Source: Tretioscincus oriximinensis (lineage: Eukaryota; Chordata; Lepidosauria; Squamata; Gymnophthalmidae). Taken from it: 64,000 nt of DNA. A model generated the notes under the pieces. It was not told the origin of the DNA and did not search any database. It saw only the letters and a program-made list of their open reading frames with translations. The stretch spans positions 310,001 to 374,000 of the forward strand of contig JAJVDF010000860.1 in NCBI GenBank assembly GCA_022410635.1. The letters are read 5' to 3'. The position numbers and the translations under genes are program-made. Shown here piece after piece: positions 40,037 to 50,400 of the stretch (the stretch's first letter is position 1; every line of letters starts with the position of its first letter).

Positions 40037-43000
40037 AAATCCTCTTCAGTGAGTTAAAAATGTTACAACATGAGCTGTCATCTTGCTGGGCATAACTCTT
40101 GCAACCCTATCTTAAGTATCAGAACCTGAACCTTTGTGTCGTTGTAACATCCCTGCTGTTCCAGCATGACACCATGTCTTGTGATGAACTTGGGGCTACA
40201 GCCAGTGATGTGCCTGATCTTGAGAATGCAAATGCTTGTGCAACTTAATGATGTCTGTCAGGAAACAGGCAATTTCCTTTGTCACTTTATCACGCAAGTG
40301 GACCATTTGTATATCTAGCGTAGAATTGTACGCGATCGTTTTACTAGAGTTCTTGGGACCAGATCGAAATGATGGAAGCGGCCTAGAAGTAAAAAAGTAG
40401 CCAGCACAAGGTTTCAAAGAGTGTATGGGAAGGTTTCCTGCCTTATTCCAAACCTAGAAATATTTTATTTAGGAAACACAAAACCCATCTCATTCATGTT
40501 ATTTTTATAGTGCCTGGATCACGTTTCCCTTGACGCTTCTGTATCCCCAAATGTAAGAATATAGCATTCTAAGGCTAAAATTCTATTCCCTAAAATACAA
40601 TAATTTTGATGTCTGTATTGGTGCAACTAGGAGGCAATAGGAGTGGGCGGGAGAATCAATATGATTGGCTAGAAGTGTTACCTCCCCAAAGTTCTCTTGC
40701 TTGAAACATATGTTGAGAGGAAGCTAAGAAAGGCTGAGAAAGCTTTCCTGGCATAGGGTTCCTAGTGATTTGGGGAATAATAAAACGTAGAGTGTTTTTA
40801 GCCCCTGTCTTTATACTCGAGAATATTTGTTTACAGTTTCCTCCAGTCTATACTTGGATGGAAATCTTCAGTTTCCTTGTTACAGCTAACAATAGTAATC
40901 CTTTATATAACATTACTTTTTACGTGAGTGTTAAAATGTTGCTTTGCATATTTAATCCCGTTATTTCAGTGATCTTATTTCGCCTTTTGAGGTGCCACTA
41001 CTTATATTGGTTGTCAGAAGTACCAGTTTTCATTGCCACTGATGGACTGGACCTCTTTGCTGTGCCATGGACTCTCGACTGGAGTCTTGTCCTCCACTCC
41101 GTGGTGCCATCTGACTGAGTGGGTTTCACGTTTGTCATCTTATATTGATGAACGTGGCTTCCATGATTCCTCCAAATCACATATTGCTATTTTGCACTAC
41201 ACTAAGGCTCATGGGACCCAAAGCTCGTGTTAGATAAGGGGTGATTTTTACTGTAGGGTACATAACTATCTCCTTTGCGTTGAGTAACCAGCCTGAAAAG
41301 CATTATGGGCAGAAGTAGGAGAAGATCACTAAAGTCTATGAAAATCATTAAATCATTTTTAAAACTACTTGCTTGATAAAATTTATGTTTTTAGACATAA
41401 CGTGCCTATTTCGCAATAATACAGGGCAATTCAAATGTGGCACCAGAGAAAGTTATATTTGCATCAGAGAGAAATCTGGATATGGAAGTTCTTGCTTCAG
41501 TGTCCCCATACTTAGGATCCTTTCCAAACGTACTTGGGAGTCTGGTCCTGATGGATCTTGGGAGCGCAGCGTCTACATGGCAATCCACCTAACCAAGCAA
41601 CCACAGCAGCTCCCAAGGCTCACCTGAGACGTACTTCTGCAGCCTGTTTAGGACCCAGAGAACAACTCTACAGTGGTACAAATGTGCTAATTTAGGCCCC
41701 GTCCATTCTGGACTTCACTTGCCCTGCCAATGTCCAGGGATCTGTTGGAATCTCCCCATGTTGTCTGGAGCAGGAACAGGGCTGCTCTTGTAGTACTCTG
41801 GATATATCAGGGATGGGCTTGCAGACATAATGTTATCACTAATGGCGGTGCTGTTGGGAGGGTTTTGCCAGCTAATATTTGACATCAGTGTACTTTGTGA
41901 TGGCCCCAGCTAGACAACTTTTTAAACCAGGAAGCCACTAGTGTAGGCTGACCGGATGACCCCTTTTGGGGTGTGTGTTGAAAACCTGATTTTGGGGTGC
42001 TTCCCGGTTTTTTCTGAGGAAATTTGTTTGAATTTTTTTTTCCAAAACCAGGTTTTCAACCCCAACCCAACCCCCCCCCCCCCACACACACACAAAGGGG
42101 TCATCTGGTCAGCCTACACTGGAGGACTGTCACTTTCATCAGATGCAACTGAACTGTGTTAAATTATTTGTCAAAGTAAGGAATTCTGCAAAGTTTTAAG
42201 AACAGGTTCGTCCATGAATGTGAAGCCTTCCAAACCTTTTTATTTAACAGAAAGTCTTGTCTTGTTCCGTTTTATCAAGACAATTGATTTTCATAACTGA
42301 ATTTGACTGATTAACTTCCATAATGCATCTTAACATGAAACTATTGCCCTAACGCTAAAACCAAACAATTGTGGTAGTAAAGGCAAAAGCTACTTTGTGG
42401 GGTTTTTGTCAAAACTCAATCCAGTTTTGAATTTCTTTTCATGTTTAACCTTGTGTTTACTTGATGGGTCGGGAACTTATTTTCAAAGTTCGGCTTCCAG
42501 AACTTTTAAGCAGCACGATGGGAAGAAACCGTTTTCCCCACTTCACCCATTACTTTATGTGGCTTTCATATACTTACTGAAAGCCAAGAACATAGGATAA
42601 AATGAAACTATTAGTCCATGACGGATTTAGCTACATTTCTTTGGATTCGCTTAGTATGTACAATTTATGGGCTGGGTGGGATTTTCTGTCAGCTTTCTGT
42701 GTGTTGCAGATCTGGAAGCCTAGAGGTGATTCGTGTGGTGTTGAGAAGTCTACTGTGCCTTATTCTAACTCTTAGTTTATGACTCTCCCCTGCCTCCATA
42801 GAAACGCAACAAGGGGCACATTAGAAAACTGTTTTGGAAGTTTATAGATGAGGAAGGATTGAGATCATTTTGAGAACAACATACCTGCAAACCATGATCA
42901 AGGTTTCTTCAGCAACAGTGCATAGATTTGTAGCTTAATAAAATTGCATTGTTTGTAAAAATCTGAGAAATGAGGCAGCAGATAATCCTGGAGAAAGCCG

Positions 43001-43735
43001 TTACTATTATCACTATAAGTAGTGAAATAAAGGCCCTTCCATACTAGGTCTTGTTTCAGGGTACATGTTTCATAGGACAGAAACGTCCCATCCACATGCT
43101 AGTGTAGACTACTCGGGCACAGGGCAAAAAGGATCCAAGAGAATGCTTGCCATTCATCAAATAGTGACAATCTAGTTAAAATTCTTACACCTCAACTTTG
43201 CCAAGGATAAATCTGATTTTTCAGCTCAATTCTAATAGGAAAGTTTCTGGAACTAGAGTAGCTGCTAGGCCACAGTAGCTACTAAGCCACAGTAGCTACA
43301 TGCCAGAAAAGTAACCTCCACATTGTTTTCTTAGACTTGTGCTATCTCTACTTCAGATTCACATTTGAAGGTCGTCATTGGCAGCTTAGTGGTGAATTGG
43401 AAGCTCCTTTGCTCCCCCCTGAACCGTGTTTTGAACAGCTGCTGAGTTGAGGGTAGCAAAAGGACAATCCTAGTCAGAGGCGTCGTTCTCGTACTGTTTC
43501 CACATTGCTGGTTTAATTTCCACCCGAGGAACAGAGGAAGAAATTCAGTTGCCCTTTGAATGAAACCTCGTAACGTGTTAAGAAACGTTCCTATTATTTC
43601 AGCATAACCCCCCAGGTTTTGTATAGCATGTGCCAAAAGCGTAAATTAATGAAGCTTTTCTATTGTTTTAACATGAATCTTTTGTAACTTTACAAATGTT
43701 TGTAATACTATGGTTTAACAAAAATTAAACATTTG
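40037..43735 (+). other. RUFY2: RUFY2 3'UTR and flank (extent uncertain)
   Basis: Largely repeat-poor sequence after the stop codon. Candidate poly(A) hexamers are AATAAA at 40779-40784 and ATTAAA at 43724-43729; the latter sits in an AT-rich context typical of a long-form mRNA end. One foldback element (41941-42119) lies inside. No further coding sequence seen. Confidence 0.4.
41941..42119. mobile_element. Foldback MITE, class unresolved (179 bp)
   Basis: GTGTAGGCTGACCGGATGAC at the left is mirrored by GTCATCTGGTCAGCCTACAC at the right. The inner arms AAAACCTGATTTTG and CAAAACCAGGTTTT also pair. No convincing target duplication was found. It lies in the RUFY2 3' region. Confidence 0.65.
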
Positions 43736-44006
43736 ACAATTTTCAGTAAGTGTTTAGTACTATTAAGCGGTTATCTTCTTGCTTTGGGGATAATTTTTAC
43801 ACATAACAAGACCACCAATTGGCAAGGTTATATCCACATCTTTTCAGGATGGAAATGTTTTCATAAAAATGTACCAATTCTGTGCTAATATCTTGCGGCA
43901 AGGAAACCGCACATGGAAAGACTATGAGACCTTCGGGTATAGGGCGGGGTATAAGTATAAATTAATAAATAAGACTAAACATTATCACCTAGTACAATCC
44001 CTCCAG
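43736..44006. other. Intergenic sequence with L2-like tail scrap
   Basis: 43925-43972 (CCTTCGGGTATAGGGCGGGG then TAATAAATAAG) is a short L2-like tail on the plus strand. The rest is unassigned. Confidence 0.4.
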
Positions 44007-44306
44007 AGCAGGATAGCACAGTTCCTAAGGAATTTGTCTCTCGCCTGGGAGATGGGGTTTCGAAGCCCTGTGTTGGAAGTGGGGAGGGGGGAGCACCTTC
44101 CACTAGCCTGTAGCTCTAGCCAACCCAGCTATTCGAAAGCACGAATTGCAAGAAATTGCAACGGACTGCAAGTAGATACATGGGAACCACCAGAGGGGGA
44201 AGATAGAATGTGAGCCTTCGGGCAAAATATATCCTTGTAAGCCGCTTTGAGTCCCTTTGAAAGGTGAGAAAAGTGGGGTATAAGAACCAGGTTCTTCTTC
44301 TTCTTC
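44007..44306 (+). mobile_element. tRNA-derived SINE, family 1, copy A
   Basis: Pol III-like A box near GATAGCACAG and B box GGGTTTCGAAGCCC. The body contains AGCTCTAGCCAACCCAGCTA and GATACATGGGAACCACC. The tail is GTAAGCCGCTTTGAGTCCC then (TTC)n at 44291-44306. Confidence 0.8.
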
Positions 44307-45090
44307 ACAGCTGAGGCAGAAAGAAATTTGGCCTGGTATCCCCATATTCATACTGAATTCCTCGTTTTTACCACTGTTGGTCTTATCCCTAATGCGCCTA
44401 GATAGTAGCTATCTTTGGGACCTGATCCACATGCCTGGACCTAGGAAAGCGTGTTTAGAGATGGGCTTACGGACAAGAGCAGTTTCCTTAAAATACGAAC
44501 TGCCTGTTCAGCGCACGGGATTGCAAATGGATGACATGATTTCTCCTCTATTGTGCAGCTCTTCACACCCCTCAACCTTGGCTTCCCTATACGCTTTTAT
44601 TCCACTCCCTTTCCTACTAGCCTGGCCTCTTGTTTTCCTGTCCTAGAGGAGAGCCACAGGTTCTGCCAACAGGCCATATACACAGTGAGGAAGGCCCAAA
44701 GGTGATCAGTCGTGTTCAAGGCCTTTTGGAACTGTAGGCACCCATGGACTGCTTGGGGCACGCGTGTGTTCAATAGTCTTTCACGTTTTCAAGGACTAAT
44801 AAACCTTGACATCAACCTGATTTGCACTAGAAGAAGTCAGAAGCTTGGCCCAAGCTCCTCATTCCTGTGCCTCTAAACTATATGAATTCATCACACACAA
44901 GAGTTTTTTCAGTGATGGTTGGTGTGCTTTTTTGTTTTCTAGAAAAGGCTCTTAGGGAATCTCAACAATGATTGTTCATGAGGAAAAAGTTTGGACACCC
45001 TCTACTCAACCACACACGTGCTCAACTGCAAGTAGCTTCCTTTACAGAATGAACCAAGTAGCAATTTCACTTTATCCACTACATTTTGCA
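44307..45090. other. Intergenic sequence, nothing recognised
   Basis: Between two SINE copies; no exon or further repeat identified. Confidence 0.4.
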
Positions 45091-45356
45091 GGCTCAGATA
45101 GCTCAGGTGCTAAGGAAATCTGTCTTATCTGGGAGATCGGGTTTCGAAGCCCTGTGTGGGACGTGGGGAGGGGTGAGCACCTTCCACTAGCCTGTAGCTC
45201 TAGCCAACCCAGCTATTTGAAAGCAAGAATTGCAAGAAATTGCAATTGACTGCAAGTAGCTACATGGGAACCACCACAGCCTGGTGGGGAAGATAGAATG
45301 TCAGCCTTTGCGGAAAACACCCTTGTAAGCGGGGTATAAGAACCCAGTTCTTCTTT
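45091..45356 (+). mobile_element. tRNA-derived SINE, family 1, copy B
   Basis: GATAGCTCAGGTGCTAAGG (A-box region) and GGGTTTCGAAGCCCTG (B box), with the same body as copy A. A deletion in the tail shortens it to GTAAGCGGGGTATAAGAACC. Confidence 0.8.
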
Positions 45357-46330
45357 GACGCAGGTCCATCTTCCTCTTGTACTTTTTGATTTCCTTACTT
45401 TTGTCTTTTTAGCTGCCTCTGTTGAAAACTACATGAATTAAAACAAATCAAGCTGCAATAATTGACTTCTGGTAAGCAGCAGATCAGGACACTTTTCACA
45501 AGCAAAAATAAAGCTCTTCATAGATGGAGCTTTTTCTCACCAAAGAGTGATATGGCTGCACCTGATAACATGAAGATCCTTCAAAGGCCTTTATTTGTTT
45601 TGAAGGAAGCCCTTTCCAGCCAAGAGAAGGGAAACAAAAAGGTCCAACAAGCACAATTTATCTCCCAAGTACTCTCAACTCTAGCAGCCAGTTTGCATGT
45701 AAAAATTTGGGAATGTTCACACCGAACTAAATGTGAGGTTGTTTCAGTACCAAAAATCAAACCGTTCATGTTTGCTGTGCTTTTTGCCCTCAAGAAAGTT
45801 TTTTTTAATTAACTTCGGAATTATATAATAGCCTCTCTTTTTAAAAAATCTGATGAAGTCTACACTCCTCCTGGAACTGCTCCATCTACCACTCTGTGCA
45901 GCCTTCCCCATACAGCTGTGCTCCCTTAGGAGATGCGCCCACTGAATGGGAATCCAAACAGTACAGGGCACGAAGAGAAAGGAAAGAGAAAGCGGGGACT
46001 GTAAACTAATGAATTTGTTTCGAATTAATTTGGGGGGGTCTTAAATTATTTTAACATTTTTAAAAGCACTTGGATCTCCTTTCATGCGAAAGCAGGTGCT
46101 CTGTTCTCTCGTGTAGGGACTGAGGCAACGGGAATTTTATTTCTGATTGAATTCATTGCAACTACATATAGCAGAATCTTGATCGACATAGTGAAGAGCC
46201 TGTCAAGAGTCCGTAAGATTCTCTTTGGAAATGCATTTTGCCCCTCGGTTTACTTATCCTTTATTTGATAAATTGACACAACACACATTTCCTAGAATGA
46301 TAATTTTTTTTTCTATCTCCCACAATAAGA
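45357..46330. other. Intergenic sequence between RUFY2 and HNRNPH3
   Basis: No exon, repeat family or RNA gene recognised. Confidence 0.4.
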
Positions 46331-47341
46331 CATTTATTACATACGTAACATTTCTAGCAAAACAGGAACAAACTTTCAATTATTACAATTGACAAATTGG
46401 GAAGAATTTGGTGGACAAGTAGCTGAAATGAAGGAAACTTGAATATTTAGTCGTACCCTTTCCTCAATACACAGAGAATGCTTAAGTGTCTAAACAGTAA
46501 TTAATCCAAACATTTTACATGTTAATGCACAGCCAGAGGACCCCACATAATGTATTTGCCAAGCGTCCCGTTGGAAATACCCGACTGCAAGGCAAGCTTC
46601 TCAATAACCAACAGTGCCATGAGCAGGTGGTGCCTCACCAGGTGATTTTAATGTTTATTTTCAAGGTAATGATTTTCCTCCCAATTCTTCTACTAGGGCA
46701 AAGAAATAATCGGATGCTCGTTCTTTACTTATCTGAAAATCTGACTGCTGAGGGTACAAGTATGAAAACGGATCCGTGTATTTGCAGCATGCATACAACT
46801 TACACCTCTATCTCAAATGGCTTTTTATAAAGCAGTTGTGCATTGTCATTCTCTCTCGTGGTCTTCATGTCCAGCATTCTGCTAAGAGAATTTGTCTTCA
46901 ACGACAAACATTTTATATTAATTCAAACAACCTATCCTATGCTTCCATTTCTAAACTCAAAAACTCAACCTGATGGGGTGTTTAATTTACAGAACACCGT
47001 ATCCATAATGAACCCTAGGGTACAACTGCTTCAGTGAAACAAATCTCTTAATGAGAATCACTTAATGGAATAGATGCAACATATTTGTAGGAGCAGCTAG
47101 TATAAAAAGTATCAACATCAGTGGTTTGAATATAAAAATTTATTTAAAGTCAGAGTATGCAACAAATAAAACCTAAAGAAAACAGATTTCCCCATCACAA
47201 TCTGTTGCTTACCAAACAATGGGAAAACACATTCCTTCAGTCATTATAAAGTTTTCAATACAAAAGAAATTAAGTTTTGTAAGAAAGCCTAGACCAGAGA
47301 CTGTTTCCTTCCAATATGCTTTGTGGACACCATATTACGTT
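46331..47341 (-). other. HNRNPH3: HNRNPH3 3'UTR (extent uncertain)
   Basis: Repeat-free sequence following the stop on the minus strand. AATAAA hexamers on the minus strand are at 47144-47139 (about 200 nt after the stop) and 46338-46333 (about 1 kb after). Either or both could end the mRNA. Confidence 0.45.
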
Positions 47342-47418
47342 TCAGTACATTCCACGCCATCCGCCTCCTCCCATGCTGCCTTGCCCATAGTAGCCACCAG
47401 TGTTTCCACTGCCACGAC
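47342..47418 (-). CDS. HNRNPH3: HNRNPH3 exon 10, last coding exon (residues 317-341)
   Basis: The acceptor is TTTCTAG. It encodes [20 protein letters not shown] and RGMY, with TGA at 47344-47342. Confidence 0.95.
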
Positions 47419-50400
47419 CTAGAAAGAACAGCATGAATTTTAGTAATAAGATCCACTCAGAGCTCGGCATCTATTTTGTCTTTTGATAAACTGCCACACA
47501 GTAACTAATGTAGCTAAAGCAAACTGGCTCCTACAGGGAGCAATGGGCACTGCATTGTATACAGGCTATGCCCCTAAATGGTGTGCAAAGTTTCTCACAG
47601 TCTCGGGTACCCCTGGCGAACCGAGAACTTGTGATCTTGAAGACTTGTTTTAGGTTATTATATTGAATTTTTAAAGCTATTTTCTATACGTTTTTATGTT
47701 TATTTAAATTCCTGATATGGTATGGTCTTTCTGACTAATCAATAAAGTTTTCCTTACTAGTAATAGTTTTTCCAAAACATAAATGTTACAAATTTGCATC
47801 CAACAAATGCTGGTCTTCTGTAAGCCTTTTGTTTTCTATAGTTTTCCCACAGAAGTACAGTTATAAAATCATCGTAATGAATCTAAGTTATTAAAAAACC
47901 TTCTATCTTTATTACAATACACAAGATGACTTACCGTAGCCACCCAAGCCATCAGGAGTACCGTATCCGCCACTGTAGCTGCTACCCATTCCCATTCTTC
48001 CAACAGAACCATAACCAACTTGATCTAAAAAACATTGTTCACCATTAGCATTTAGGGATTCCATCTATATTTAACTGAAACGAATATGAGAAACGAAGCC
48101 TACCCATTCCATCTCTGCCATAGCCTCCCATTCCAGAACCACCTCCAGCAGTTGAATTCAGGAACAGTTCAATGTATCGATGCTCTTCAAACAAAAAGCA
48201 CACATCCGTAAGTTTCAAGAACACTAATGATTTTCTTAACCCAAAGCCAAGAAATTATCTTTAAAAACCCAGACATCTTTTCTTACCTAATTTACAGAAG
48301 ACAAAATAAAATATTTCACAAACATTTAACTATGGGGATCTTCAAAAAGTTCCAAGTCAAACAATTATTTCAAATAATATTGCAAGGCGAAAAACTTTGA
48401 AGCCTTCCAAGTCTTTTTTGACAAGCAGCATTAAGAGTTAAAAATACTGAGATCAGCAACTCTGCTCTCCTTTTACATTCAATTATCAATTGTTTGGGAT
48501 CAATGTAGTTTCCTTTCATACTTTTAAAGGAATAATTTGTACATGATTAATGTAACACATAAAGCACAGAATTGCACATGATGCAAATGTTTTTGTGTAC
48601 TTAATTACTCTATCAAAACTGAACTGCAAGATCCAGAAACATGCATTAATTTTATAGCCGTATACTAGACTTTCAGGAATATACAGCTACTGCTGTATTT
48701 TTTATGTTTGCAAATTGGTTAGGCGGCAGTCCTGATCGTTTAGCTCCTTCCGTTAACGTAGCATACTTACGCATGTGGTTTTTATCTTTAGACATAGCAG
48801 CCACTGCATCCTCATGTGTTACAAATTCTACATCTGCTTCTCCTGTTGCTCTTCCATCTGCTCCAATATCAATATGAACTCTTATAGGAGTCAGGGGCGA
48901 AAAAAACTAGAAGTGAACAATAGCAGAGTCAGGCAACGTCCTCATATTTAATCGTATTTTGCTATTTTTATTTAGCAGCCACTATATCTCATTTTAGCTA
49001 CTTTTTCAAAAAATAATAATTTATAAATTTTTGTAATATATGCAGTAACTGTGGGTGCTATTGTCAATCGCTAAGAATAAAAAATCCTACCAATACATCC
49101 TGATTTATATTCTTCCCACATTTCATTTTATGATCATCTGTGTGAGGACTTATTGGACACATTAAGCCTATATGAAAAACTTCACTGGTCATACTGGTGT
49201 CAAAGAGAAATTCATAAATCAAGCATTTCTTTGGATTGGTGTCAGAGAAGACAAGCCAGAGTTACAAACTACCAAGTTTACTGCAGTGTTTTAATACTGT
49301 ATTAAGTGAGCAGTTGGAGTATTACGTTTTCAAATCTGAAGAAGTAGACCTGTCTACGAAAGCTTATGCCAACCGCTTTTCTCAAGTTAGTCTCAAAGTG
49401 CTGCTAGCTCCTTTGCTGGACTTTCTGCTAGACTAACACGGCTATTTCTCTGAAATTGACGTTTTCAAATATCACTCATGTTTCAATATGTACAAATTAA
49501 GTCAGATATCAAGAAACAATATCAATGTGCTGCAGCATCTATGTGAAATGATGTTTCAAAGATGATGAGGATACTAGAGATTTCACACTTGAAAAAAGTC
49601 AAAGGTGTTATAATATAGATCTTGGGACACTTACATTAGCAATGTCGTTTTCTGTTGCTCGAAATGGCAGGCCCCGCATATGAACAAAGTGACCACCATG
49701 AAAGCCTGAACTTGCATCGCCTGCGCCACCATATCCATGGCCTCCCATGCCTAAACAGACATATATCAGTACAGTATTAATGTGTATTCCCTGCATGCAC
49801 GACTTGACTCGCACCTCGAGTGTTTTAACCAATGTAGTGTTTGGAATATACAGGGTGCTTCAAAAAAATGTATACACACTTTGAACTTCCATACGATGTA
49901 CAGAATCAGTGGTGACTCGTTCTCAGAATTGTATTGATGCTACAGGTCACCAATTTGAACAGTATTAACATTTGTTATTTATTTAACTTTGTAGAACAGT
50001 AAATAAATTTTCTATGGAAGTTCATAGTGTGTATACATTTTTTGAAGCACCCTGTATAGTAGTATAGTTTTCCTGTATTCACATGTTAGGGCTGGCATAA
50101 CAGAGCAATAAAAACTATTTTCAGCCTGTTGTATTTAACTATAAACCTGGATATTCAGAACTAACCAGTTTTTTTAAAAAAACGCCATTTTTAATTGCAA
50201 CTTTCCAGCCTTTGTTCAATACTGACAGCAGTAAGTTCTTTGTGCTGATAGCCACTGAGGCACAGTTCAGAAACAATGTTCAAAAATCTTTTGGTCTTAC
50301 CTCTCCCATCTCTCATTCTGTCATCATAGCCATCATTTCCATAGCCAAAATTGTTATAGCCACCATATTCATCAAAGCCACCATACCCTGTGAGATTCAA

